From positions 201,028-265,027 of the forward strand of contig UBQX01000012.1 of the NCBI GenBank assembly GCA_900467685.1: a stretch of DNA of 64,000 nt, in the 5' to 3' direction. Positions 25,357 through 33,991 of the stretch are shown one piece after another. Below the pieces are notes generated by a model. It saw only the letters and a list, made by a program, of their open reading frames with translations. It did no database searches and was not told where the DNA came from. The DNA comes from Hyphomicrobiales bacterium. GTDB lineage: Bacteria > Pseudomonadota > Alphaproteobacteria > Rhizobiales > Rhizobiaceae. Position 1 is the stretch's first letter; each line of letters begins with the position of its first letter. The position numbers were made by a program, and so were the translations under genes.

Positions 25357-27777
25357 GTGCCGACATTTTCGCCAAGTCTGGAAAAAGCGCTCCATCAGGC
25401 CCTCACGTTTGCCAATGAGCGCCATCATGAATATGCGACGCTGGAGCATCTGCTTCTCGCGCTGATCGAGGACACCGACGCCGCCGCCGTGATGGGCGCC
25501 TGCAATGTCGATCTCCCCGCGCTGCGCAAGACCGTCATCGACTACATCGATACCGAACTCGGCAGCCTGGTGACGGGCTACGAGGAGGATTCCAAGCCGA
25601 CGTCCGGTTTCCAGCGCGTCATTCAGCGCGCCGTCATCCACGTCCAGTCCTCGGGCCGCGAGGAAGTGACGGGGGCAAACGTGCTTGTGGCCATTTTCGC
25701 CGAGCGCGAAAGCCACGCCGCATTCTTCCTGCAGGAGCAGGAAATGACCCGCTACGATGCGGTCAACTATATCTCGCACGGCATAGGCAAGCGTCCGGGC
25801 GCCAGCGAAGTGCGCGCGCCGCGCGGTGTCACCGAGGAAAACGAGAGCGGCCCGACCGCCCAGCGCGGCGGCAACGAGAATGAGGAAGGCGAGGGCAAGA
25901 AGAAGCAGGACGCCCTGAAGGCCTATTGCGTCAACCTGAACGAGAAGGCCAAGGTTGGCAAGATCGACCCGCTGATCGGCCGTCACGATGAAGTGAACCG
26001 GACGATCCAGATTCTTTGCCGTCGCTCCAAGAACAACCCGCTCTATGTGGGCGATCCGGGCGTGGGCAAGACGGCGATTGCCGAAGGTCTCGCCAAGCGC
26101 ATCGTTGAGAAGAAGGTCCCGGAAGCGCTTGAAAACGCAACGATCTTCTCGCTCGACATGGGAACTCTCCTTGCGGGAACCCGCTATCGCGGCGACTTCG
26201 AGGAGCGCCTGAAACAGGTCGTCAAGGAATTGGAAGACTATCCCGGCGCGATCCTCTTCATCGACGAAATCCACACGGTGATCGGGGCAGGGGCAACCTC
26301 GGGCGGGGCGATGGATGCATCGAACCTGCTGAAGCCGGCGCTTTCCTCCGGGGCGATCCGCTGCATCGGCTCGACCACCTATAAGGAATATCGCCAGTTC
26401 TTCGAAAAGGACCGAGCGCTGGTTCGCCGCTTCCAGAAGATTGACGTCAACGAGCCGTCCATCGACGATGCGATCGACATCATGAAGGGCCTGAAGCCCT
26501 ATTTCGAAGATTACCACAAGCTGAAATACACGAACGACGCCATCAAGGCGGCGGTCGAGCTTTCGGCGCGTTATATCTCCGACCGCAAGCTGCCGGACAA
26601 GGCGATCGATGTGATCGACGAAGCTGGCGCCGCCCAGATGCTGCTGCCCGCCTCGCGTCGCCGCAAGACGATCACCGACAAGGAGATCGAGGCCACGATT
26701 GCGACCATGGCCCGCATTCCGCCGAAGACCGTGTCGAAGGACGACGAGATGGTTCTCGCCAATCTCGACAAGGAACTGCGCTCGGTCGTCTACGGTCAGG
26801 ACAATGCCATCGACGCGCTCTCGTCGGCGATCAAGCTGGCCCGTGCCGGCCTTCGCGAGCCGAACAAGCCGATCGGTTGCTATGTCTTTGCAGGCCCTAC
26901 GGGCGTCGGCAAGACGGAAGTCGCCAAGCAGCTCGCCTCGTCGCTCGGCGTGGAGCTGCTGCGCTTCGACATGTCGGAATATATGGAACGGCATACCGTG
27001 TCGCGCCTGCTCGGTGCACCTCCCGGCTATGTCGGCTTCGACCAGGGTGGCCTCTTGACCGATGGCGTCGACCAGCATCCGCATTGCGTGTTGCTGCTTG
27101 ACGAAATCGAGAAGGCGCATCCGGATATCTTCAATATCCTGCTGCAGGTCATGGACCACGGCTCTCTGACCGACCACAACGGCAAGAAGATCGACTTCCG
27201 CAACGTCATCCTGATCATGACGACGAATGCGGGCGCTGCCGAAATGGCAAAGTCGGCCATCGGCTTCGGCTCGTCGAAGCGGACGGACGAGGATGTCGAG
27301 GCGATGAACCGCCTCTTCACGCCGGAATTCCGCAACCGTCTCGATGCGACGATCCAGTTCGCGCCGCTGCCGCCGCAGGTTATTCATCAGGTGGTGCAGA
27401 AGTTCGTGATGCAGCTCGAGGCCCAGCTCTCGGAACGCAACGTGACCTTCGAACTCACAGACGAGGCGACCGACTGGCTGGCCAAGAAGGGTTACGACGA
27501 CAAGATGGGCGCCCGCCCGCTGTCGCGCGTCATCCAGGAAAACATCAAGAAGAAGCTCGCCGACGAAATCCTCTTCGGCCGGCTCAAGAAGGGTGGCGTG
27601 GTCCGCGTTTCCGTCGATGGCGCCGAGCTGAAGCTCGACTTCATCCCGGAAGGCGCCAAGGTCGAACCGAAGCCGGAAGCCGAGGAAGAGGCCGCCGCCA
27701 AGGCTGCGGCCAAGGTCCCGGCCAAGCCGAAGGCCTCGCGACCGAAGAAAAAATCGCCGTCTGACCTCGACGCCTGA
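25357..27777 (+). CDS. clpA: ATP-dependent Clp protease ATP-binding subunit ClpA
   Basis: Hexameric AAA+ unfoldase that feeds proteins into ClpP. It has 806 residues. The N-terminal Clp_N double repeat spans about 1-145 and is followed by an acidic, Gly/Glu-rich linker (about 150-185). AAA module 1 has Walker A GDPGVGKT at 232, and AAA module 2 has Walker A GPTGVGKT at 513 with Walker B VLLLDEIEKAH. No ClpB-type coiled-coil middle domain is present, confirming ClpA. The C-terminal tail is Lys/Ala/Pro-rich. It is co-transcribed with clpS and followed by a strong hairpin. Confidence 0.98.
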   Translation: MPTFSPSLEKALHQALTFANERHHEYATLEHLLLALIEDTDAAAVMGACNVDLPALRKTVIDYIDTELGSLVTGYEEDSKPTSGFQRVIQRAVIHVQSSGREEVTGANVLVAIFAERESHAAFFLQEQEMTRYDAVNYISHGIGKRPGASEVRAPRGVTEENESGPTAQRGGNENEEGEGKKKQDALKAYCVNLNEKAKVGKIDPLIGRHDEVNRTIQILCRRSKNNPLYVGDPGVGKTAIAEGLAKRIVEKKVPEALENATIFSLDMGTLLAGTRYRGDFEERLKQVVKELEDYPGAILFIDEIHTVIGAGATSGGAMDASNLLKPALSSGAIRCIGSTTYKEYRQFFEKDRALVRRFQKIDVNEPSIDDAIDIMKGLKPYFEDYHKLKYTNDAIKAAVELSARYISDRKLPDKAIDVIDEAGAAQMLLPASRRRKTITDKEIEATIATMARIPPKTVSKDDEMVLANLDKELRSVVYGQDNAIDALSSAIKLARAGLREPNKPIGCYVFAGPTGVGKTEVAKQLASSLGVELLRFDMSEYMERHTVSRLLGAPPGYVGFDQGGLLTDGVDQHPHCVLLLDEIEKAHPDIFNILLQVMDHGSLTDHNGKKIDFRNVILIMTTNAGAAEMAKSAIGFGSSKRTDEDVEAMNRLFTPEFRNRLDATIQFAPLPPQVIHQVVQKFVMQLEAQLSERNVTFELTDEATDWLAKKGYDDKMGARPLSRVIQENIKKKLADEILFGRLKKGGVVRVSVDGAELKLDFIPEGAKVEPKPEAEEEAAAKAAAKVPAKPKASRPKKKSPSDLDA

Positions 27778-27786
27778 TGATCATCC

Positions 27787-27812
27787 GGACGCGGCTCGAA
27801 AGGGCCGCGTCC
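27787..27812 (+). terminator. Terminator hairpin after clpA
   Basis: GGACGCGGC (27787-27795) pairs perfectly with GCCGCGTCC (27804-27812). It is followed by TTCCTCTCCTT, T-rich but interrupted, so termination strength is uncertain. Confidence 0.65.
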
Positions 27813-27855
27813 TTCCTCTCCTTCATCCCCCCGGATTTCCTGACATGAGTGAACG

Positions 27856-28584
27856 ATGACGGACATGCTCGCCGAGCGGTCCAGAGGCTACTGGTTTGTC
27901 CAGGGCATGAAGGGGCTCTTCTCACTTCCCGGCTTCATCCTGATGTCGGCTTTTGTCGGCTTCACCGCGCTGGCCTTTCAGTCCGGCCTGACGCGCGCAG
28001 AGGCGACATTCCTCACCTTCTTCGTCTGGGCGCTGCCGTCGCAGATGATCGTGGTGGGCGCGATTTCGTCCGGCATGGGCGTGCTTGCCGCTTTCCTTGC
28101 CGTCAGCCTTGCCTCGATCCGCATGACACCAATGGTCGCAGCACTCGTACCCGAAATCCGCGAGAAGAAGACATCGTCGGCGCTCCTGATCTTCCTGTCG
28201 CATTTCGTCGCGATCACCGCCTGGGTCTACACCCTGAAAAAGGTGCAGGACATTCCGCGCGAGGGCCGGATCGCCTTCTTTGCCGGGCTGGGGATGACGC
28301 TGACGCTGGTCAACACTGCCATTGTCTTCAGCCTGTATGGCGTTGTCTCGCAATTGCCGCCGATTGCGGCGGGCACGCTCTATTTCCTGACGCCGATGTA
28401 TTTCGTCATGTCAATCTGGGAATCTGCCCGCCAAGCGGTCATCTATTGGGCGCTGGCACTCGGCATCATCGTCGCGCCTGCCTCGCACTATGTCGCCCCG
28501 CAGATTGACATGCTGGTCACCGGCCTCGTCGCCGGCACTTTTGCCTATGTCATCGATCGCTCCAGACGGAAGCGTGCAGCATGA
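27856..28584 (+). CDS. azlC: AzlC family branched-chain amino acid exporter, large subunit
   Basis: Inner-membrane permease of 242 residues with seven or so hydrophobic helices. The family (AzlC, BrnF, YgaZ) exports leucine, isoleucine, valine or analogues together with a small AzlD/BrnE/YgaH partner. The stretches FLTFFVWALPSQMIVVGAIS and AVSLASIRMTPMVAALVPEI are typical. The stop overlaps the azlD start by four bases (ATGA). No Lrp-type regulator is adjacent. Confidence 0.9.
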   Translation: MTDMLAERSRGYWFVQGMKGLFSLPGFILMSAFVGFTALAFQSGLTRAEATFLTFFVWALPSQMIVVGAISSGMGVLAAFLAVSLASIRMTPMVAALVPEIREKKTSSALLIFLSHFVAITAWVYTLKKVQDIPREGRIAFFAGLGMTLTLVNTAIVFSLYGVVSQLPPIAAGTLYFLTPMYFVMSIWESARQAVIYWALALGIIVAPASHYVAPQIDMLVTGLVAGTFAYVIDRSRRKRAA

Positions 28585-28922
28585 CCGCACAGGAAATCGG
28601 CGTCTTCGTCTTCATTCTGATTGCCGGCACGCTAGGCACAGACATCTGGCGCTGGCTCGGCGTCTTCGGCGGCAAGCAGCTTTCTGAAGAGAGCGAGGCG
28701 CTGATCTGGGTCCGCTCGGTAGCGACTGCGCTGGTCGCCGGCGTCATCGCAAGCCAGGTGCTTTATCCCGGTGGAGTACTCGCCGGAACACCGATGATCC
28801 TGCGCATCGGTGCCGCCGCCGCGGGCTTTGCCGTCTTTCTGCTTCTCAAGAAAAATATGGTCGCGGGCATAGCCGTAGCGCTCGCAGTCCTTGCGGTCGG
28901 GCTGCATTTTCTCGGAATTTGA
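28581..28922 (+). CDS. azlD: AzlD family branched-chain amino acid exporter, small subunit
   Basis: Membrane protein of 113 residues with four helices, paired with AzlC. The body (EIGVFVFILIAGTLGTDIWR and AAAAGFAVFLLLKKNMVAG) has the small-subunit layout. It is translationally coupled to azlC by a four-base overlap, so a 1:1 complex is expected. The 3' end is convergent with the HIT gene across a 63-base gap. Confidence 0.88.
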   Translation: MTAQEIGVFVFILIAGTLGTDIWRWLGVFGGKQLSEESEALIWVRSVATALVAGVIASQVLYPGGVLAGTPMILRIGAAAAGFAVFLLLKKNMVAGIAVALAVLAVGLHFLGI

Positions 28923-28985
28923 CGAGGTCAAGCCCGTCAAGCAGACATTCTAACCCGCCTGCCCATCCAACTCGAAAGCCCGGGC

Positions 28986-29408
28986 TTAAAGCGCCGCCTT
29001 GAGCTTCTCCGCATTGGCCTTCAGGACCTCCATGTCCTCCATCTTGCCCGTATGCGGCTTGAGCGCCACGCCCTCGAAGCGCGGGATGATGTGGAAATGC
29101 AGGTGATAGACGGTCTGCCCCGAGGCCGGCTCGTTGAACTGCACGATCTGGATGCCATCGGCCGCAAAGGCCTTCTTGGCGGCAACGGCGATTTTCTGCA
29201 CCACCGGGATCGTCTTCGAAAGGACTGCCGGATCGGCATCGAGCAAGTTGCGCGAAGGCGCCTTCGGAATGACCAGCGTGTGGCCCGTCGATTGCGGCAT
29301 CACGTCCATGAAGGCGAACGTATCGTCATCCTCATAGATCTTGAAGGAGGGAATTTCGTCGCGCAGGATCTTGGCGAAGATATTGTTGTCGTCATAGGTC
29401 GCGGACAT
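28986..29408 (-). CDS. HIT family protein (Hint-like nucleotide hydrolase)
   Basis: Predicted nucleoside phosphoramidase or AMP-lysine hydrolase. It has 140 residues. The histidine triad reads YHLHFHIIPRFEG near residue 100, with IVQFNEPASGQTVYHL just before. ASN-type substrate specificity is unknown. The ATG at 29408 has a GGGAGA ribosome binding site. It is the last gene of the minus-strand run ridA-GDPD-FemAB-like-HIT, lying 27 bases after the FemAB-like stop. Confidence 0.93.
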   Translation of the reverse strand: MSATYDDNNIFAKILRDEIPSFKIYEDDDTFAFMDVMPQSTGHTLVIPKAPSRNLLDADPAVLSKTIPVVQKIAVAAKKAFAADGIQIVQFNEPASGQTVYHLHFHIIPRFEGVALKPHTGKMEDMEVLKANAEKLKAAL

Positions 29409-29435
29409 GTTCGGTCTCCCTGTCGTCTTGTGCCG

Positions 29436-30608
29436 TTACGGCTGTTCCTCGCCCTTCCGGAAAGGGCTGTGTTCGGAAAGATATTCGCCCGTCTCGGCAA
29501 TCGCCTCGCGCTCGCGCTCCAGATAGTCGGCCACAGCGTTGCGCAGGCCCTTATGGGCGATGTAATGCGCCGAATGGGTCGTCACCGGCAAATAGCCGCG
29601 TGCCAGCTTGTGTTCGCCTTGTGCACCCGCCTCGACACGATCGAGCTTCTTTGCAATCGCAAAGTCGATGGCCTGATGATAGCAGACCTCGAAATGCAGG
29701 AAGGGATGATCCTCGATGCAGCCCCAGTGCCGCCCGTAAAGCGCATCCTCGCCGATGAAGTTGATCGCGCCGGCGACGTAACGCCCTTCGCGCTTCGCCA
29801 TGACCAGCAGAATGTCATCGGCCATCCGCTCGCCAATCAGCGAGTAGAATTCGCGGGTGAGATAGGGCCGGCCCCATTTGCGGCTGCCTGTATCCATGTA
29901 GAAGGCGAAGAATTGGTCCCAGATATCCTCGGTCAGATCGCTTCCGGTCAGCCAGTCGATGCTGATGCCGTTTTCGAGCGCCGAACGCCGCTCCTTGCGC
30001 AGGTTCTTGCGCTTGGAGGAGGAGAGTTCGGCCAGAAAGTCGTCGTGGCAGGAATAGCCCTTGTTGAGGAAATGAAACTGCTGATCGGTCCGATGCAGAT
30101 AACCATCTGCTTCCAGAACCGACAGATCGTCCTGCTGCAGGAAGGTCACGTGCGCCGAGGAAATCCCCAGCCGGTCCGTTTCCTCGCGAAGCGCTTTCGA
30201 CAACTGCGCTTTCAGCTCCGTTCGACCATCCGTCACGAGCAGGCGAGGGCCGCTTGCGGGCGTGAAGGGAACAGTGCACTGGAATTTCGGATAATACCTC
30301 CCGCCGGCCCGCTCATAGGCATCTGCCCAGGCATGGTCGAAGACATATTCGCCCTGGCTATGCGACTTGCCGTAGCAGGGCACGACCGCTGCAATCCGCC
30401 CATCCTCGCCTTCGAGCGCGATATGCCGCGGCTGCCAGCCGGCGCGGGAGACGGCAGAGCCGGAATCCTCCAGCGCCGACAGATAGGCATGCGATACGAA
30501 AGGATTGTAAGGAACGCGCCCACCATGCGCCGCGCCGTCAAGCCGATCCCACTCCGCCTTCGGGACGGAGGAAATCTTCTCGACGATACGGCGCTTCAGT
30601 TCTGTCAT
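29436..30608 (-). CDS. FemAB-like / GNAT-fold protein (DUF482 group)
   Basis: A 390-residue cytoplasmic protein of the alphaproteobacterial group annotated as GNAT acyltransferase or peptidoglycan-related FemAB-like (formerly DUF482). Recognisable parts are YNPFVSHAYLSALEDSG, the tyrosine-rich YVFDHAWADAYERAGGRYYPK and GRHWGCIEDHPFLHFEVCYHQ. The fold should be a double GNAT module using an aminoacyl-tRNA or acyl-CoA donor; the substrate is unknown. Its start overlaps the GDPD stop (TGATG), so it is translationally coupled. Confidence 0.85.
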   Translation of the reverse strand: MTELKRRIVEKISSVPKAEWDRLDGAAHGGRVPYNPFVSHAYLSALEDSGSAVSRAGWQPRHIALEGEDGRIAAVVPCYGKSHSQGEYVFDHAWADAYERAGGRYYPKFQCTVPFTPASGPRLLVTDGRTELKAQLSKALREETDRLGISSAHVTFLQQDDLSVLEADGYLHRTDQQFHFLNKGYSCHDDFLAELSSSKRKNLRKERRSALENGISIDWLTGSDLTEDIWDQFFAFYMDTGSRKWGRPYLTREFYSLIGERMADDILLVMAKREGRYVAGAINFIGEDALYGRHWGCIEDHPFLHFEVCYHQAIDFAIAKKLDRVEAGAQGEHKLARGYLPVTTHSAHYIAHKGLRNAVADYLEREREAIAETGEYLSEHSPFRKGEEQP

Positions 30609-31333
30609 CAGGCAGCTTTGGTCTCGCGGGGATCGAAGCCTTCGAAGGTCATCTGATCGGCATTCTCGAAAGTCTGCTTGATCGCAGCCTCGTCGCGCAC
30701 CGTCCAGGTAATGATCGGAACGCCTCTCTTACGCAGACCCTCCGTGAACGGATTGGGTAGGTGGGCGTAATGGTAGGAGGTGAAATCGAGGCCGACTTCC
30801 ATTTCCTTCACCTGCCGCTCCCAGATCTCGGGCTTGTCGCCATAGGCGGTGAGGCCGACGGGGTAGGGCACGCCGATCTCCTTCAACTCCTTGAGAAGCC
30901 AATGGTCGAAACTCATCAGCGCGACATGGCCCTCATAGCCTTCCAGCACCTCAAGAACCGACTCGACAAAGCCCTCGTCGTCGCCTTCGCGGCCCTTCAG
31001 TTCGATGACCAGCGGAACCTGGCCCTTGACGAGGTTCAGCATGTCCTTCAGCTTCGGCACGCGATCCTTGGTTCCGCCGATGGTCATCAGCGAGAGTTCG
31101 CCGGACGTCTTGGCGCGGACGTCGCCCGGCATGTTGCAGAGGCGCTCAAGGTCGTCGTCATGGAAGACGACCGGGATGCCATCGGATGCATATTGCAGGT
31201 CGCATTCAATCGCAAAGCCTGCGTCCACGGCGCGCTGGAAGGCCGAGAGCGTATTCTCCCAGACCGTCTTGTTCATGTCGTGATAGCCGCGATGCGCGAT
31301 CGGGCGTTCGGTCAGCCAGGCAAAGTCGGACAT
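30608..31333 (-). CDS. Glycerophosphodiester phosphodiesterase family protein
   Basis: Hydrolyses glycerophosphodiesters to glycerol-3-phosphate and an alcohol. It has 241 residues and no signal peptide, so it is cytoplasmic. The metal and catalytic motifs are intact: IAHRGYH at the N-terminus, ENTLSAFQRAVDAG, IECDLQYASDG and VVFHDDDLERL. It is a TIM-barrel of the UgpQ-like short type. Both ends touch neighbours: the start overlaps the ridA stop and the stop overlaps the FemAB-like start. Confidence 0.93.
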   Translation of the reverse strand: MSDFAWLTERPIAHRGYHDMNKTVWENTLSAFQRAVDAGFAIECDLQYASDGIPVVFHDDDLERLCNMPGDVRAKTSGELSLMTIGGTKDRVPKLKDMLNLVKGQVPLVIELKGREGDDEGFVESVLEVLEGYEGHVALMSFDHWLLKELKEIGVPYPVGLTAYGDKPEIWERQVKEMEVGLDFTSYHYAHLPNPFTEGLRKRGVPIITWTVRDEAAIKQTFENADQMTFEGFDPRETKAA

Positions 31334-31800
31334 CAGGCGATTTCCAGAATGGCGTCGATTTCGACCGAAGCATTCAGCGGCAGGCAGGCCATGCCGACAG
31401 CGGCGCGCGCATGCTTGCCGGCTTCGCCGAGCACGTTGACCAGAAGGTCGGACGCGCCGTTGATGACGAGATGCTGGCTGGTGAAATCCTGAGCCGAGGC
31501 GACGAACCCGTTGATCTTGATCAGCCGCTTGACCCGAGTGAGGTCCCCGCCGAGCGCAGCCGAGGCCTGGGCCAGAATGTTGATCGCGCAGAGTTCCGCC
31601 GCGCGCTTTGCATCCTCAAGCGTGACGTCCTTGCCGACGATGCCGGTCACCGCGACCTTGCCGCTTTCCATGGGGAGCTGCCCGGAAAGATAGAGCGTAT
31701 TGCCGGAAATGACGTAAGGCACATAGTTCGCAGCCGGGGCTGCTGCGACAGGGAGCGTGATCCCCAGGTCTGCGAGTCGCTTGGAAATTTCGTTGGTCAT
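31333..31800 (-). CDS. RidA family protein
   Basis: Likely enamine/imine deaminase that removes reactive intermediates of pyridoxal-phosphate enzymes. It has 155 residues, longer than the classical 128-residue RidA and matching the subgroup with YVISGNTLYLSGQLPMESGK and HLVINGASDLLVNVLGEAGKH. The C-terminal AVGMACLPLNASVEIDAI includes the usual substrate-site region, although the catalytic Arg is not obvious, so deaminase activity is uncertain. It has a good ribosome binding site (GGAGTG) and heads the four-gene run. Confidence 0.9.
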   Translation of the reverse strand: MTNEISKRLADLGITLPVAAAPAANYVPYVISGNTLYLSGQLPMESGKVAVTGIVGKDVTLEDAKRAAELCAINILAQASAALGGDLTRVKRLIKINGFVASAQDFTSQHLVINGASDLLVNVLGEAGKHARAAVGMACLPLNASVEIDAILEIA

Positions 31801-31985
31801 CAGTCACTCCAAATCTGGACGGTCAACATTGCCGCAGCAATCCGTCTATCCTGTGTCCCGGCAATCACCATTGCCTGATTCCGACGCTCCGTCTTCATCA
31901 TGAAGGTAATTTGACGCTCGCCTTTTTAAAGGCCAATCTCTATAGCATCGGAGAAAATCATGCGGCTCTGGTCCGGAGGAATAGA

Positions 31986-32837
31986 ATGTTTCGGCGACAC
32001 CTTGCAAAGGCTTTTTCGGCAAAGGCTTTTTGCGCAAGTGCGGCGATCGCGGTTCTGGGACCGCTGCCGGCCACCGCAGGCGCCGCCGACGGTCTTGCCG
32101 CGCACCGCGCCATCTACGATCTGGTGCTGAAACACTCCTCGGAAAATTCCGGCATCGACGATATGTATGGCCGCATGGTCTATGAATTCACCGGCTCGGC
32201 CTGCAAGGGCTTCAACGTCAAGTTTCGCTTCGTTACCGCCGTCGACATGGGCGGAGAAAAGCGCCTGACGGATCAGCAGACGACCACCTTCGAGGACCTG
32301 CCGAAGGGCCAGTTCCAGTTCGAAACGAAGTCCTATTCGGATGACAAGCTCAGCCAGAATGTGCGGGGCGAAGCGCAGGCCGGTAAGGCCGGTCTCGCCG
32401 TGAGCCTCAACGAACCGGACCGCCGGAAACTGGAGCTTGCCAAGAGCAGTTTCCCCACCGAGCAGATGATCGAAGTCATCGAAAAGGCCCGCGCCGGCGT
32501 CCATTTCTTCGAAACCCGCGTGTTCGACGGTTCCGACACCGGCGACAAGTCGCTTTATACGACGACTATTGTCGGCGATCTGGTGAAGCCGGATGCCGCC
32601 AAGCCCGAAACGGATGGCGAAAATCCCGGCGTGCTTGCCAAGGAAGCCTATTGGCCGGTGACGGTCGCCTATTTCGATGACAAGACGGGCAAGGACCAGC
32701 TTCCGACCTATCGCGTCTCCTTCAAGCTCTATGAAAATGGAATCACGCGCGATCTCGTCATGGACTATGGCGACTTCGTGCTGTCGGGCAAACTTGCCGA
32801 ACTCGACCTTCTGAAGAGCGACGCAAGCTGCAAGTGA
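31986..32837 (+). CDS. eipB: Envelope integrity protein EipB (DUF1849)
   Basis: Periplasmic beta-spiral protein needed for envelope integrity in Brucella. It has 283 residues from ATG 31986, which follows GGAGGA. A signal peptide spans about 1-34. The mature part begins LAAHRAIYDLVL, and C73 (GSACKGF) and C282 (SDASCK, at the C-terminal end) match the disulfide pair described for Brucella EipB. Other family parts are KFRFVTAVDMGGEKRLTDQQ and HFFETRVFDGSDTGDKSLY. It stands alone, divergent from ridA. It may act with peptidoglycan or outer-membrane lipoproteins. Confidence 0.93.
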   Translation: MFRRHLAKAFSAKAFCASAAIAVLGPLPATAGAADGLAAHRAIYDLVLKHSSENSGIDDMYGRMVYEFTGSACKGFNVKFRFVTAVDMGGEKRLTDQQTTTFEDLPKGQFQFETKSYSDDKLSQNVRGEAQAGKAGLAVSLNEPDRRKLELAKSSFPTEQMIEVIEKARAGVHFFETRVFDGSDTGDKSLYTTTIVGDLVKPDAAKPETDGENPGVLAKEAYWPVTVAYFDDKTGKDQLPTYRVSFKLYENGITRDLVMDYGDFVLSGKLAELDLLKSDASCK

Positions 32838-33022
32838 TGCTGTAGGCTCGAAAAATCGACCTTTATCAGCGCCGGGGCTTGTGTTTTTCGCGCGCCCGTT
32901 ATAAAGGCCGCCCATTCCACACGTGGGGCTAGGGACTTTCCGGGAGAAATCCGGATGTTCCGCCGGTGGCGCGAGAGCGTCGTTGTCCCACGGAGGTTCA
33001 ACCGGAAAAGGACACGATAAGC
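32838..33022 (+). promoter_or_regulatory. rpsB promoter and leader
   Basis: A possible promoter has a -35 in CTTGTG (32878-32883) and a -10 TATAAA (32900-32905). The leader then runs about 110 bases to the rpsB ATG and contains several short self-complementary stretches (CCAC-AC-GTGG, CCGG pairs). This leader length would allow S2 autoregulation, but I cannot show it. Confidence 0.4.
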
Positions 33023-33793
33023 ATGGCATTGCCTGATTTTTCCATGCGTCAGCTTCTTGAAGCTGGCGTTCACTTCGGCCACCAGACCCACCGCTGGAAC
33101 CCGAAGATGAAGCCGTATATCTTCGGCGACCGCAACAACGTTCACATCATCGACCTCGGCCAGACCGTTCCGATGCTGCACACGGCCCTCAAGGCTGTCA
33201 GCGACACGGTTGCCGGCGGCGGCCGCGTTCTCTTCGTCGGTACGAAGCGCCAGGCTTCTGAAATCATCGCTGACGCTGCCAAGCGTTCGGCCCAGTACTA
33301 CGTCAACTCGCGCTGGCTCGGCGGCATGATGACGAACTGGAAGACGATCTCCAACTCGATCCAGCGCCTGCGCAAGCTCGACGAGATCCTGAACGGCGAA
33401 GCCCAGGGCTACTCGAAGAAGGAACGCCTGAACCTCGAGCGCGAACGCGAGAAGCTTGACAAGGCTCTCGGCGGTATCCGCGACATGGGCGGCACCCCGG
33501 ACCTGATGTTCATCATCGACACCAACAAGGAAAAGATCGCCATCGACGAAGCAAAGCGTCTCGGCATCCCGGTTGTTGCGATCATCGACTCGAACTGCGA
33601 TCCGGACCAGATCGACTACCCGATCCCGGGTAACGACGACGCCTCGCGCGCCATCGCTCTCTATTGCGACCTGATCGCACGCGCTGCCATTGACGGCATC
33701 GCTCGCCAGCAGGGCGCTTCGGGCCGTGACCTCGGCGCTTCCGCTGAAGCTCCGATCGAGCCGGCTCTGGCCGAGGCAGAAGGCGAAGCCTGA
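33023..33793 (+). CDS. rpsB: 30S ribosomal protein S2
   Basis: Small-subunit ribosomal protein of 256 residues from ATG 33023 ([19 protein letters not shown]). The family blocks [31 protein letters not shown] and [20 protein letters not shown] are complete. The frame remains open 19 codons upstream, but that part has no S2 similarity. It opens the conserved block that continues with tsf, pyrH and frr, and is separated from tsf by two hairpins. Confidence 0.98.
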   Translation: MALPDFSMRQLLEAGVHFGHQTHRWNPKMKPYIFGDRNNVHIIDLGQTVPMLHTALKAVSDTVAGGGRVLFVGTKRQASEIIADAAKRSAQYYVNSRWLGGMMTNWKTISNSIQRLRKLDEILNGEAQGYSKKERLNLEREREKLDKALGGIRDMGGTPDLMFIIDTNKEKIAIDEAKRLGIPVVAIIDSNCDPDQIDYPIPGNDDASRAIALYCDLIARAAIDGIARQQGASGRDLGASAEAPIEPALAEAEGEA

Positions 33794-33808
33794 TAGGCCT
33801 ATATCGAT

Positions 33809-33828
33809 GGCGCGGGATATTCCGCGCC
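33809..33828 (+). promoter_or_regulatory. Hairpin directly after rpsB
   Basis: GGCGCGG-GATATT-CCGCGCC, a perfect 7-base-pair stem 15 bases after the rpsB stop, with no T-run. It may stabilise the 3' end of the rpsB message or be part of a two-hairpin attenuator with the terminator at 33854. Confidence 0.5.
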
Positions 33829-33853
33829 TGACAAGGGGCTTTTGAAGTCCGGG

Positions 33854-33879
33854 GCCGCCAGCATCCCATGTCTGGCGGC
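33854..33879 (+). terminator. Terminator between rpsB and tsf
   Basis: GCCGCCAG (33854-33861) and CTGGCGGC (33872-33879) pair perfectly and are followed by TTTCGTTTT. It would end or attenuate rpsB transcription before tsf, so tsf probably has its own promoter in 33880-33991. Confidence 0.78.
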
Positions 33880-33991
33880 TTTCGTTTTATACGGCCCGGT
33901 TCTTCATCCCCCTGTAACAATTCGCGGGCGATTTAAGCCCAAAGTGAAATGGTGCGCATAACCGCACCGCTGGAAATAAAAGAGGCGAGAC

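Noticed and set aside
24856-27387. An 843-codon open frame antisense to clpS-clpA
   Set aside because: Its length comes from the third-position GC bias of clpA. It has no domain or ribosome binding site and crosses the clpS-clpA junction.
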